A stretch of 64,000 nt of DNA from Morchella semilibera (lineage: Eukaryota; Ascomycota; Pezizomycetes; Pezizales; Morchellaceae), in NCBI GenBank assembly GCA_009192285.1, contig WBVU01000017.1:620001-684000 (forward strand). The letters are read 5' to 3'. Shown piece after piece: positions 1 through 11,443 of the stretch. Both the position numbers and the translations under genes were made by a program. The notes under the pieces were generated by a model. The model ran no database searches. It had not been told where the DNA came from and saw nothing but the letters and a program-made list of their open reading frames with translations. How positions within the stretch are numbered: position 1 is the first letter of the stretch; each line of letters opens with the position of its first letter.

Positions 1-299
1 AAACTACACCTCTGACGCCCCTTGATAGACAACTGGCTACTGTTGGCCGAGTTCACCTAACAACCATCCCTCAGAATTCATGCAAGTCTCTTCATTCGCA
101 GGTAACCACACAGCCTTCACTTACGTTTTATTCAGAATCTCGCACTACCGCTACTCACTGACTGCCCCCAGAATACCAAGGCTCCCGTCAGGAAAATGGC
201 AAGCCAAAATACGCTATTCTCATTATTGACAGGAGGCCAGTAATACCTACTGAGTCAAGACCTCAGGTTACAAGGTAAGCAACGAGATATAGTTGAATA

Positions 300-790
300 C
301 ATAGGAACATCCAGACTAAGAGGTCATTCCAGAAGCTCAATCGGACGCATTTGGGATGGTTCAAGATTAAATCAGTCATTGGTACCTAAGCCTATGAGCT
401 TGACCTCCTATCTACAACGAAAACACACCCTGTCTTCCCCGTCTCAAAGCTGAAACCCTGTGCTATAGATGTTCTGTCAGGCCATGTCCCCCCTCCCACA
501 CCTCCGGTCATTGTTGATGGTGATAAGGAATAAAAAGTGAATGAACTCTTGGACTCCAGCCTCCATTACTCGTTTCTTCAGTATCTGGTAGAATGGAAGA
601 GCTATGATGCTCCTCTCTAGGAATACATTGAGAATTATACTAATGTCCCCCACCCCTTGACCCTCTTCCATGTAGCATACCCTACCAAACCAAGACCCGA
701 CGGAGTTCTCGCGGAGCTCAAACCTAAATAGAAGGAAATTGTTACAGTTCAGCTTCCTACGTCTCGTCTTCAACCAAGGCGCATTTGTAA
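300..790 (+). mobile_element. Gypsy fossil: integrase C-terminal and chromodomain remnant
   Basis: A decayed translation on the + strand recalls the last part of a chromodomain-bearing Gypsy polyprotein. Text like LNRTHLGWFKIKSVIG and THPVFPV matches the region that reads LDWKRLGPFPIQ and HPVFHVSLLD in Gypsy-1. It is followed by PPVIVDGDKE, a LLDSSL motif and LQYLVEWKSYDAPL, the core of a chromodomain. The copy is very old and broken many times, and no LTR is joined to it. Confidence 0.6.
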
Positions 791-962
791 CAGGGTGGCT
801 GAATAAAGTCAGGTGATATCTGAATCAGTATGATGGATTAGAAAACAACGGGCTTCTAACAATGACTCTTTGCATATAACGAGCTCCATATGTACTCATA
901 CACCAGATGGTTTGATATGGCTCCGTTATAGCAAGATGCAAACAAAGCAACCTGTGATAGAC

Positions 963-1402
963 AGATGGACCTGAACGAGAACGATGAGAGGTACTATGAT
1001 AGATTTCCTCGTTACTGGAGAGAGGTCACGAGGTCAAGAGAACTATGGCTAGAGATAGGAGTATATTCCTATGTACCGAGCTGAGAGGAAGACGAGACGG
1101 TGAGAAAAAAAAAGAACTAAAGGAAAACACTTCCCGCACTATTTAACCCCCTCCTCCACCAGTCCACTATGACTTATACCTCAGCTCATGAAATCCCATA
1201 GAAACCTATTACAACCACACCTCGTATTCCCTCCCACTATCTTCTCTACTTATATTACAAATCCATCACGTTATCGAATCTCATAGAATCCAATGACGAC
1301 AACCTCATATCATCTCCTCCCCCCCTCGCTTAACATTACTTCACAGTCATAACAGCGCTTCGACTACCAAACCTTTGGGACTGATGCCAAGACGCCGGGA
1401 CA
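963..1402 (-). repeat. LTR-B fragment
   Basis: This is the 5' two thirds of the family B LTR in reverse orientation. It starts inside the ATGGACCT-AACGAGAACGATGAGAGG block and ends with the terminal GCCAAGACGCCGGGACA. The outer part is missing, so target duplications cannot be judged. Confidence 0.7.
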
Positions 1403-1419
1403 CAACTAATGGGAAAGCT

Positions 1420-1600
1420 GGATCAGAAGAAGATGGGGCCATTTAAGCTTATAGAGTCTATAAGTATCTGTGCTTACAAGTTCTTCCTCGCCAGATGGCT
1501 ATCTACTCAGTCTTCAATATCTTTGTGCTAGAACGTGACTTAGCAAAAGTAGATCTGGGGTGAAAAGTTCTCCCCCCAAAACCAGGAGAGATTGGTGAAG
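1420..1600 (+). mobile_element. Gypsy fossil: integrase C-terminal remnant
   Basis: The + strand reads LDQKKMGPFKLIESIS and then a decayed SSIF-LC stretch. This parallels the integrase C-terminal region of Gypsy-1 (LDWKRLGPFPIQEVVS). It is a short, old, broken fragment. Confidence 0.5.
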
Positions 1601-2115
1601 AAACAAACTAACTGGTCTGAGAAGTAACTGATAGCCAGTTCAATAGCTGAGGAGAAGAGTGAAATCTCTAGTATGATAGGAATGATATGAGAATGAGGAT
1701 GCTATATGGGACCCGATCAATATGTCAAGGGGAATGATTAGGAAGCCCTTCGGGATTTTCAAATGAGGTGCCAGTGTTTTAAGAAACCCAAAGACAAGCA
1801 GCTTGAGGGTGTAGTTTTATTTGAATTTTCTGTTTGAACATAGTCACAGAGGTTCCTGTAAAAATAGGTTGAATAAAATTGGGTTACTTAATCTTGAAGA
1901 TTAAAATCTTAAGAGAGGATAGTCACGGTAGTATAACAGAGCCGTATATGTACCTCCCTTGTAACTAATAGTATGTTGATTTATTCATGAGAGAATACAC
2001 TGAAGAGTCTAGGCTCCGCCAGTGAATAGAGGACTGGTTAGAAAAACACCTCTAAATGCCCAGGCATCTTCACTATCCCTCTGTGCAAGAATAGTCCTTC
2101 TGTAAGCAGCAGTGC

Positions 2116-2387
2116 CAGTGGCTATGTCTAGAAAGAATCTATAATGAGCTGCAGCTATGCAATCACTTTAGGTACTAGTTCATCTGAATGGAGACTCAAC
2201 TAATGTAGGCCCGGAGCTATGTGACAGCTAGGTTGCAGGTGATCCTTGACCCTGGCTAACAGTGCTTACTCTAAAACTAGAAACACCCACTAGCATTTAG
2301 GGAAGAGCTGGGTAGTGTCGGAATTGTTTCTGCTACAGAACAGTGTTTTCATCAGAACTTAGTGGAGGCAGGAAACAAAGAGATTCG
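2116..2387. repeat. Interspersed repeat R1, left part
   Basis: About 270 bp recurs at 22917-23226, with shared blocks such as GGCCCGGAGCT-TGTGACAGC and GATCCTTGACCCTGGCTAA. It is cut at 2388 by a family B LTR and resumes at 3022. I do not recognise its class. Confidence 0.6.
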
Positions 2388-3021
2388 TGTCCCGGCGTCT
2401 TGGCATTGGTCTGGAGGGTTCGGTAGTCGAAGCGCTGTTATGATTGTTAGGGTAATGTTAAGCGAGGAAGGGGAGTGCTGAGAGGGGGGTGTCGTCATTG
2501 GGTTCTAGGAGGTTCGATGGCATGATGGATTCATATTGTAAATAGAGGAGATGGTGGGGAGGAATACGAGGTGTGGTTGCGACGGATTTCCATGGAATTC
2601 TATGAGCTAATGTATGAGTTATAGCAAACTGGTGGAGAAGAGATGTTAAATAGCGGGGATAGATGTTTTTCTTAGTTCTTTTCTTTCTTTTCTCTCTCTC
2701 TCGTCTTCCTGTTATTTCGATACATAGGAATATACTCCTATTTCCAAGCCATAGTTCCTCACCTACAAGACCCTGTCCTCTGTAAGAGGAAAACTCATAG
2801 TATCTCTCATCGTTCTCGTTGAGGTCCATCCGGCCCTCACTCTCTCTACTCTGCGTTCTTGTGCCTGTGTCCTTGCCTTTGCCTTTGCCGGTGCCTGTGC
2901 TTGTGCCCTGCCCGGTCTTGTCCCTGTTTTCGTCGGTCTCCTTGCCGCGTAGGCTGTGTTTCTCGAGTCCTTCTGCGTCATCATTGTCATCTTCCACTTT
3001 GCGTTGGGTTACTCCGTCACA
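2388..3021 (+). mobile_element. Solo LTR, family B
   Basis: A 634-bp LTR starting TGTCCCGG and ending CCGTCACA. The flanks are ATTCG and ATTCA, a near-perfect 5-bp target duplication. The pre-insertion sequence survives in the R1 copy near 23195-23215. It contains the pyrimidine tract, the GTCTCGTCTT-like segment and the CCTTTGCC-rich tail typical of the family. No internal region is attached, so it is a solo LTR. Confidence 0.85.
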
Positions 3022-3055
3022 ATTCAGAGTATATGTACTCATCTCTATTTCAGCC

Positions 3056-3290
3056 CACTAGTTGAATCTGGGTTACGAGTTGTTGATTTCCCTCTTTGAT
3101 TTCAGTTTTTCTGTGATATGAGAGTCTGGACGCAATCAGATAGTCGTTGATTGATGTAGTCTTGAGATTCAAAAGCAATACGGTGACTAGAACGTCCTGG
3201 TAGAACCTGTCTGTTTCTGCAAATATCTTCATTAGACTGACACAATACCTTTCTAGTTGGAATAATTTTCTATTTCATCCATACGTTTCT
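3056..3290 (-). mobile_element. LINE ORF1 fragment
   Basis: This stretch matches the LINE ORF1 region at about 44036-44270 in the same orientation. Shared features include the TCGTTGATTGATGTAGT block and the ACGTCCTGGTAGA block. The reverse-strand translation includes FAETDRFYQDVLVTVLLL, parallel to the LINE frame FLEKDRLYQDVLVSLFRL. It is a dead internal fragment. Confidence 0.7.
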
Positions 3291-3309
3291 CAGGTTCGCT
3301 CCTATATTG

Positions 3310-3465
3310 GCACCAGCTCCCATAATAATATATATTTATATTGAGTAATTAATGTTTCTGTTATAGGATTTTTTTTAAGTTTTAATATTTTTTTTTCTAT
3401 AAGCCTTTATCGACCTATACTTCGATTAATTCTTATATCAGTAAATAATTTTAATACATGTCTAA
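3310..3465 (-). repeat. Fragment of the 8.6-9.7 kb TIR element
   Basis: This AT-rich stretch is the reverse complement of about 9340-9490. Shared blocks are CTATAA/G-CCTTATCGACCTAT, TTCGATTAAT and TTTTAATACATG. It is a truncated second copy of the same nonautonomous DNA element. Confidence 0.6.
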
Positions 3466-3473
3466 TGGGACAA

Positions 3474-3735
3474 GCTCAAGTTCAGGAGTGAGACGGGACA
3501 GGGCTGAGTTATGAGGGCAAGGACGGAGTCGGCTCGGGATATACCAGAATCGAGGCAGGTTCAGATTCAGGTTCAGGGACGAAACCAGGACAGAAGGGCC
3601 AATGTCCCTGAGTCTTGGCATCGGTCCCAAGGATTCGGTAGTCAGAGTAAGGTTACAATTAATGAAGTAATATTAAGCGAGGGGGAGATGCAACATAGTG
3701 GCAGGGGTGTCGTCATTAGGTTCTATGGGTTTCTA
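3474..3735. repeat. Fragments of LTR-E (reverse) and LTR-B (forward)
   Basis: 3474-3600 is the reverse complement of the CTGAACCTGAACC-rich tail of family E. 3601-3735 is the first 130 bp of family B (TGTCCCTGAGTCTTGGCATC onward), cut by the MITE at 3738. Confidence 0.55.
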
Positions 3736-3737
3736 CT

Positions 3738-3873
3738 AATCAGCAAACTCAACTTGTGACTGGAGTCTCCCAACAGTCTCCCAGGTCTCCTGAAAGTCTC
3801 CTGAGACTCTTGGATATTTTTTGAGCCTCCTGAGGCTCAGGAGACATCAGGAGACAAATCAAGTTTTGCTGAT
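3738..3873. mobile_element. CATCAGCAA MITE, copy 1
   Basis: The ends read ATCAGCAAACTC and TTTTGCTGAT, an inverted pair. Between them are imperfect repeats of GTCTCCTGAG and CAGGAGAC that fold back on each other. No coding capacity. Other copies lie at 7149, 16410, 17985, 24583, 54913 and 55550. Confidence 0.75.
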
Positions 3874-3954
3874 CAGTGACTATGGCGTGATGGATTTGTA
3901 ATATAATTGGAGAAAATGGTGGGGAGAAATACGAGGTGTGTGTGATAGGGCTCT

Positions 3955-4195
3955 GCATTCTACAACAGGAGAAGAGTATGACAAAGAGTGCACAGAGAAT
4001 CTCTAACGTAAACGTGAGCTCTAAGATACCAATAGATGATTCTCTCTACTGTCATAAGAAGTAAAGGGCTGATAGGAATAAATCAGATTTAGAGATAAAA
4101 GATTTCTCGGGTATCCACTTAGAATAATCTTAAGGGACTTCTTCCACTCTGATTCCTCAACTGGATATGTTGGCCCGGGAAGATGTACAGGAACG
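3955..4195 (-). repeat. Dispersed repeat with inverted copy at 23240-23470
   Basis: CTACAACAGGAGAAGA, CTACTGTCATAAGAAG and AATAATCTTAA recur in reverse complement at 23240-23470. It may be an LTR or LTR remnant next to a CTCTGC boundary. The class is unresolved. Confidence 0.5.
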
Positions 4196-4279
4196 AAGGT
4201 GAGTACTTAGACTCTGAGCCTTTCTGGACCTAAACTCTATCCTTCTTAGTAAGTTCTGATGATTACCTTGATTGCAGAT

Positions 4280-4735
4280 GTCATGGCGTATTCTGAGTGC
4301 TAGGGAAAAGAAGGAGCGATTGGTAATTGTATCGGAATTCTTCGGGTTGGATGGATCGGGGGTTAGTATGAAGATCGGTTGCGGGAAGTGATGGTATTTC
4401 TTTGGGTTTCTATGGGGTTCCGTGGCATGGATTAAGTAATCAGGATATGAGATAGTATATATATATGGGCTGGGATTTCCTTTGTCTTTCCTTTTCTTCT
4501 TTCCTTACGCAACCTCCTGTTAATAACCCTTTCTTTTGGGTTTTCTATCTTGGTTCTTCTTTGGTTCCTCTCATGGTTCGCTTATTAAAATATACTTGAT
4601 TATACTCTGTATTCTTGCCTCCTGTCCTCAGTTGTGCCCTTTGGTGCCTCCGTGCCTGAACCCACTCGCCTCGGTTAATAACCGGACCCCCAGTCACCAC
4701 CTGCATCTCTAATAGGGTTTCGCACCGAACCACTA
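4280..4735 (+). repeat. Degenerate LTR-C-like element
   Basis: It starts TGTCATGGCGT, has a TATATATATGGGC TATA-like box, a pyrimidine tract and ACGCAACCTCCTGTTAAT. This is the layout of family C (TATCACGGCGT, TATATA, ACGCAACCTTCCTGT). It is divergent, and its 3' edge is uncertain. Confidence 0.5.
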
Positions 4736-5225
4736 AAGTAGTACTGTGAAGAGCTCAGAGTCCGAAATGCTAACTGCAAAGGCAGAAAGGAATGGGGTCA
4801 CTTCAGTCTAAACGTAACTAGAATCTCCGCCGTCCGATGCTAGTCCGATGAGTATAAAAAGTTGTTTAGATTGGGGTAATGCTAACACGAAGATTGGTTC
4901 AGGTAGATATTTTCAAGGATCACTAAGAGCGTATAGAATAGAGGTAATAGATTTATATCGTTAAGACTCTTTCTTCGTCGATGATGATTTCAACAAAGTC
5001 GGAGAATGACACTGTATTTATATCCCACGCAAATGTCACGCGGACTAAGAACTATCATTACAACAAATATGTGGGAGACACAGAAGACCCTGTTAATCGC
5101 CAAGGAAACCAAGCACCAACGCCAACGTTCCCAACGCCTTTTTAAATCCCTCATGTTACATCGCGCTACTGCATGCACTCAGTTTTTTGTCAGCGGGGAA
5201 GTGCCGGAGTCAGCCTACCTGATAA
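4736..5225. other. No gene seen
   Basis: There is no convincing reading frame. This is probably the 3' flank or noncoding end of the pogo-like element to its right. I could not define a terminal inverted repeat. Confidence 0.4.
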
Positions 5226-6682
5226 CTACTTGGTACGAATATCCTGTAGTTGCTGTTTTGCAATCTCTACTTCTGTTAGAGATCTTTCTGCTAGATGAGA
5301 TAGTCTGGTGATCAGGGCAGAAGTTTCGTCCTGTTCGCTTCCGGGTTTGGTTTCTCTCTGAAGCTGCAGTACGAATTGCGTTTGCTGTCTCAAATCTCAG
5401 TGGTTTTGAGGTGTCCTTAGATGTTTATGAAGTAGGATCTTTTGTCCAACGGGTGTTAGGGTTATAGTACTTTTTGGCTTAACTTTAGTCATGATTTTAT
5501 CGGGGTTGAGTGGATATATGCCGGTAGCTCGAAAAGATGCTATAATGGATTGCTTGGTAGACGCTTTTGCTCGTGCTTCTGTAAAAAAGGTCCAAAAAGT
5601 TCCTCTAGTGATTCCAGTCCGTGTTTTCCTCAAGTGTGTATCGGCAGCTTTACCATAATGATGCTGTAGGGGTCCAAAAAGGCCAACATCAAGGGGTTGA
5701 AGAAGATGTGTAGAATATGGAGGGAGACAAATAAGATGGATATTGCGAGAGTATGCAAAAGCGCAAAACTCATAAGTTAAATGTGAACCATGACCATCCA
5801 TCACTAGGAGGCTTGGGCGCGTTCCACTAATCTTCGATGAGTATACATCAAAATGATCTCTCAGCCACATCAATCCCAACTTGTCATCAGTCCAGCCATT
5901 ATCACTATATGAGAATACTGCCTCTAGATCATCTGTTGATGTATGCCAGCCCATATAATATCCTTTCCCTTTATAGATTACCCACGATGGTAGGACAATT
6001 CCACTAACATAGATTGACTCCACAACCGTAATCAGCTCTCTTGACCTATCTTGTGCCACGTTTGGATTTCTCTTCCACAATCGACAGATCACCTTAGCTC
6101 TAGATGAGTACCCAAGAATGAATCCCTTCTCGTCGAAGTTGTAGGTGTCTTTATCGGGTTTAAATCCTAAGAGAACAAGGTTGCGAACCAAGCGAGCCAG
6201 TTTATCAAAGTAGTCACGCAGGGTGATTGGATTATTCGCTAGTTGCCTTTGCCGGTCTAATTGGGTACTGTATTTTGCCGCTAACTCTGAATGTCGATCT
6301 AGAAACCTAGAAATCCAGTTCTTGCGAGATATACACTATCAGAACAATGATGTTCTTCTTCAGCAATTTTTTGCGCCAAGGCTGTAGCCATACCCCGCAA
6401 TAGGTCCACTCTAGGAGGAAATCCTGCGTCATCCATATCTTGACACCACTTAACAAGCGCTTTTTCTACTACAGGAGGTAGCTTCTGTTGACTCTGATGA
6501 GACTCCTTCCGGTTCTTTCTACCATTGAACCTGTCATTTAATGTAGAAGCGGGGATCCCAAATTCTAAAGATAGAGTAGCCCATGGAGTGTTGAACTCTG
6601 CCTTCTTCGCTAAAGCTCTGTGAATTCTCTCCTCTCTCTCCGCCTGCAACAAACTGCTGGGTCGTGTCTTCACTCTCACCAT
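5226..6682 (-). pseudogene. Pogo-like (Tc1/mariner superfamily) transposase pseudogene
   Basis: This encodes a DDE_1 transposase of the pogo/Fot type, a cut-and-paste enzyme acting on TA sites. The N-terminal part (from ATG at 6682) has a psq-like helix-turn-helix (TPWATLSLEFGIPASTLNDR) and the start of a CENP-B-type domain. The catalytic part shows FDEKGF, VMDGHGSH and LLQPLDVG, giving the three acidic positions of the family. The C-terminal tail has KASTKQSIIASFRATGIYPL and, after a stop at 5397-5399, stays open for 56 more codons (LSHLAERSLTEVEIA) to 5226. Near 6300 the frame changes, between SDSVY and KNWISRFLDRHSEL. With one frameshift and one premature stop it is almost certainly inactive. 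The intact protein would have been about 480 residues. It is flanked by LTR fragments. Confidence 0.85.
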
Positions 6683-6819
6683 CTTGGTATCGCAAAAGGT
6701 TGTGAATTGGGTAGGTTACGGGGCTCCCAAACCAATTACCAGCATTACAGTTGGGGGTTGCTGAGTAATTTGAAACATCCGACCTCACAGTGATATCCGG
6801 CTTCCCGGTGATTTACATT

Positions 6820-7087
6820 AGTTCCTTGCCTTCAAGATTCTGCCCTCTTATAGAGTAAAACCTATAGTACCTCTCATTGTCCTCGTTGAGGTCCGTCCGG
6901 TCCTCACCTTCTCTGCCCTGTGCTCTTGTGCCCTTGCTCTTGCTTTTGCCTTTGCCAGTACCGGTGCTTATGCCTGCCCGGCGCTATCTTTGTCTTTGTC
7001 GGTCTCTTCCTCGCGTAGGCTGTGCTCCTCGAGTCCTTCTGCATTATCATTGTCATCTTCTACTTTACGTCGGGTTCCTCCGTTACA
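6820..7087 (+). repeat. LTR-B 3' fragment
   Basis: This is the 3' part of family B, from the TTCCTTGCC-CAAGATTCTG block through the CCTTTGCC-rich tail to CTCCGTTACA. It is joined on the right to a MITE. Confidence 0.7.
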
Positions 7088-7347
7088 GTCTCCTGATGTC
7101 TCCTGCGCCTCAGGAGATTCAAAGAATATCCAGGGGTCTAAGGAGACTCATCAGTAAACTCAACTTGTGACTGGAGTCTCCCAACAGTCTCCCGCCGGGT
7201 CACCTGAGAGTTCTCTGAGACTCCCAGATATTTTTTGTGTCCCCTGAGACTCAGGAGACATCAGGAGACAAATGAAGTCTTGCTGATGCCCTCAGGAGAC
7301 CCAGGAGACTGTTGGGAGACTCCAGTCACAAGTTGAGTTTGCTGATG
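7088..7347. mobile_element. CATCAGCAA MITE, compound copy
   Basis: GTCTCCTGATGTCTCCTG repeats run into a second MITE copy (7149-7288, CATCAGTAAACTC to TTGCTGATG), followed by the remaining half of the first, ending TTTGCTGATG at 7347. It reads as one copy inserted in, or recombined with, another. Confidence 0.65.
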
Positions 7348-7597
7348 GATATCGACCAATATTATCTAACAACCCTTTTACGGAAGCGCCTCAACGGGAG
7401 TCGAGATATGGGGGGCTGAGCCGTAATAACGTGATAATAGCTTTATAAGAATTTTTTCATTCACTGAAAAACCGTGATATGTTGGTAGGCCAGTATTCAC
7501 GCTTATTTTACACACGTAAATTTCATGGATTCAATTTTTATTTACTTCCCGATTATATACTACAAGTTTTCTTTGCAGCCAGTCACTTGCCTGCCTG

Positions 7598-8229
7598 TGT
7601 GACGGAGTAATCCGACGCAAAGAAGAAGATGACAATGATGATGCAGAGGAACTCGAGGAGCACAGTCTACTCGACGAGGAGACCAATGAAGACAGGGACA
7701 ACACCGAGCAGGCACAAGCACAGGCACCGGCGAAGGCAAAGGCAAGAGCAAGAGCACAAGAGCACAGAGCAGGAAGAGTGAGGACCAGGTGGATCTCAAA
7801 GAGAACGATGAGAGTTACTATGAGTTTCCTCTTGTCAGAGGATCGAGTCTTTGATACGAGAGGCTATGGCTTAGAAATAGGAGTAGATTCCTATGTACCA
7901 AAATAACAGGAAGACGAGACAGAGAGAAAAGAAAGAAAGAACTAAGAAAAACATCTATCCCCGCTATTTAACACACCTCCTCCACTAGTCCGCTATGACT
8001 CACACTTTCGCCCATAGAACCTCATAGAAGCTCGTCGCTACCACATCCCGTAATCCTCCCCACCATCTCCGCTATTCTACATTACCAATCCATCACGCCA
8101 TCGAATCTCCCAGAACCTAATGACGACAGCCTCCATCTCGCACTCCTGCTCTCGCTTAACATTACCCTAACAACCACAACCGTGCATCGCCTACCGAACT
8201 GTCGGGACAAATGCCAAGACGCCGGGACA
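7598..8229 (-). mobile_element. Solo LTR, family B (reverse)
   Basis: A 632-bp LTR running TGTGACGG to CCGGGACA on the + strand. It is flanked by a perfect 5-bp target duplication GCCTG (7593-7597 and 8230-8234). It lies inside the left arm of the large inverted repeat, so it is younger than that repeat. Confidence 0.9.
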
Positions 8230-8601
8230 GCCTGCCTACTTGTCCTTCCTGCCTGTTATATTTGCCTCCTATATCTGCTTGATTCACTGTTTGATTCGCT
8301 GTTTGGATTCACTATTTGAATTTATGCTTGGTGCTGTGCTTTTTTAAACTGACTGAATATACTGCCTCATTCACCAATTAGCTCATGTATGATTAGTAGT
8401 ATGGGGGTGTAGAAATGAAGGTCTGGAATTGGAGGTGTGAAGATGGAAGTGTAGATATGGAAGTGTAGAGACAGTGATGGAGATGAAAACTTGAAGGAAG
8501 AACGTAATATCTCCAAGTCCCTAGCCCTAACCCTAAATTGCTCCTGGTTTTTGACAACTCTTTCCCTTCGTATATGATTCTCTCCAAAAGACCATTAATT
8601 A

Positions 8602-9661
8602 CTTTAGCGCCAGTTCGGATATTTCTATAAGTATGATTTTGAGTACTAATACTGCGGCATGGTTTTGAAAAGACTTAATTTCGAAAAGACCATTAATTGA
8701 ACCCAAAAGGGTGAAAAATATGATGTTTGGTGCCCAATTTAGCATAATTAAGGGTCTTTTAGAAGAGAATCATATACGAAGGAAAAGAGTTGTCAAAAAC
8801 TGTAAGCAAATCAGGGTTAGGGCTGGGACTTAGAGATATCACGTTCCTTCTACACCTCCATCTCCACACCTCCATCTCCACACCTCCATCTCCATCTCCA
8901 CCTCTACAGCTCCATATCTACGGCTACACCCCCCCCCCCCAGTTCTCTGCCCCTACTAATCATATTGATTCATACATGAGCTAATCCATCGAGCAGTGAA
9001 TCCAAGCAGTGAATCCAAGCAGCGAATCAAGCAGGGAATCGGGCAGCAAATATCCAAGCAGCAAATCAAGCAGCAAATCAAGCAACAAATCAAGCAGCAA
9101 ATCAAGCAGCAAATCAAGCAGCAAATCAAGCAGCAAATCAAGCAGCAAATCAAGCAGCAAACTTGAATCAAGCAGATATGGCAGGTAGGTACGGAAGGCA
9201 GGTGAATAGCTAAGACTTGTAGTATATAATCAGGAAGTAAATAAAAATTTAATCTGTGAAATTTACCTATGCAGAGTAAGTGTGAATACTGGCCTACCTG
9301 CGCACCCATATTTTTCACCGAATAAAATAACTTTTATAAAAGTATTTATCATGTATTAAAATCATTTACTAATATAAGGATTAATCGAAACATAGGTCAA
9401 TAAGAGACTATAGAAAAAAAAATATTAAAAATCAAAAAAAGCCCTATAATAGGAATATTAATTGCTTAATATAGGTTTATATTTTTATGGAAACTGGCGC
9501 TAATGTATGTTTTAAAGGAATCTAAATGAGCATCAAATATCATCTTCTTTATCCTTTTGGGTTCAATCAATGGTCTTTTCGGAATTACATCTTTTTAAAA
9601 CCATGCCATAGTATTAGTGCTCGAAGTAATACAAATAGAAATATCCGAACTGGCGCTAAAG
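8602..9661. mobile_element. Nonautonomous TIR element, TA target site
   Basis: The ends are CTTTAGCGCCAGTTCGGATAT and its inverse ATATCCGAACTGGCGCTAAAG, each preceded or followed by TA. The TIR similarity runs on for more than 100 bp (GGCATGGTTTT-AAA, GACCATT-ATTGAACCCAAAAGG). A TA duplication fits Tc1/mariner-type transposition. There is no transposase inside, so it depends on another source. The 182-bp hairpin at 59904 carries related ends. Confidence 0.75.
9055..9161. repeat. 12-bp tandem repeat (CAAGCAGCAAAT)n
   Basis: About nine near-identical copies of a 12-bp unit lie head to tail, with looser copies to the left from 8990. There are no spacers, so it is a minisatellite rather than an array of the CRISPR kind. 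Confidence 0.85.
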
Positions 9662-9663
9662 TA

Positions 9664-10462
9664 TTTATTGGATAGCATTAGTTTACTATCGGCCTGTCCC
9701 TGGACGGCTTCACCACATGGTACGTTAATAGTAACTCTTGCTTTGCAACCTCCCTTTTCATTTCATGAATACGGCCGTCTCTAAAGATACTGTTGGAGCC
9801 TTGCCAAGTCTTTTCCTGTCATGGCGCTTTGGCATACAAAAATATACAAGTACCATCACTTATAACTTTTTTCAACCAGACCAAATTTCCAAAATCTCAG
9901 AGGCAAAGGCCCTCACCTTAGCTATCGGTATAACTTGTTCTGTTAGATTTTGTTTTACGTCACCTTTAACACACGCGGCACCATACCACAATTATTCGGG
10001 CTTTTTAGAGAGAGTGCATACGTTACCATAACTTGCGTGTTTAACCGATCCGGGTCCGCCATTCACCCAGGAAATTTTATAATCCACCTTTTTCTTCTGT
10101 CGTAAGTATTGCCTACATGTAGATTTTGTTTATATAAATATAAATTTGTCCTCATGCGACCACTTCTGCTTCCGTTGTCGTCGTCGTCGTCGTCGACAGG
10201 CTTCACGGTGGACCAACGCGTTATGGTCCTGGCATGGGTTCCAGAAAGGGAGCGCGGGGCACCTTGCTTCAGCCCTGGTCTGAGAGTTCAAGCTTGGCAC
10301 TTGACTCCCCCTCTTCCCCTCCACATTCCAGCTCCTAGTTTGTCTTCAACTCCTCTTTTTCTCCCGATCCCTCATCATCACCTAGCGACCTCCATCAAGC
10401 ATCACCTACGCCCTCACGAATTTTAATTCACCACAATTTCATCATCACGAGCTCAATCAAAT
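9664..10462 (+). promoter_or_regulatory. Calmodulin upstream region
   Basis: No gene is seen here. It should contain the calmodulin promoter and 5' leader. A (CGT)n microsatellite lies at 10176-10196. The last 100 bases are pyrimidine- and CATCA-rich, as in many fungal leaders. No TATA box can be assigned with confidence. Confidence 0.4.

Positions 10463-11443
<981 letters not shown>

Larger units (their letters stand above)
7420..9360. repeat. Large imperfect inverted repeat
   Basis: The left arm (7420-8600, less an LTR at 7598-8229) matches the reverse complement of the right arm (8745-9360). Matching blocks are GTAGGCCAGTATTCAC, TTTTTATTTACTTCC, GATTATATACTACAAGT, CTCATGTATGATTAGTAG and TTCGTATATGATTCTCT. 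The centre is near 8670. The right arm lies within the TIR element 8602-9661, so two copies of one transposon family probably sit head to head. Confidence 0.65.

Noticed and set aside
2819-3065. Leu/Pro/Cys-rich open frames (MRSIRSSLSLPC...LPVPVLVPARC type) recurring in at least eight places
   Set aside because: They all fall in the CCTTTGCC-rich tail of the family B LTR, in either strand and several frames. The frames stay open because of composition, not selection.
4860-6770. Possible TIR pair around the pogo-like gene (GTAATGCT...ATTGGTT near 4868 and its inverse near 6735)
   Set aside because: The match is short and gapped with no TA duplication, so the element's ends stay undefined.
8523-8540. 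CCCTAACCCTAA telomere-like motif
   Set aside because: Only two units, within a transposon arm, with a mirror copy in the other arm. It is not a telomere or an interstitial telomeric tract.
9055-9161. Regular 12-bp repeats resembling an array
   Set aside because: There are no unique spacers and no associated genes, and the genome is fungal. It is a simple minisatellite.
9738-10031. 97-codon open frame upstream of calmodulin
   Set aside because: No motif or splice support, poor start context, and it lies in the promoter region.
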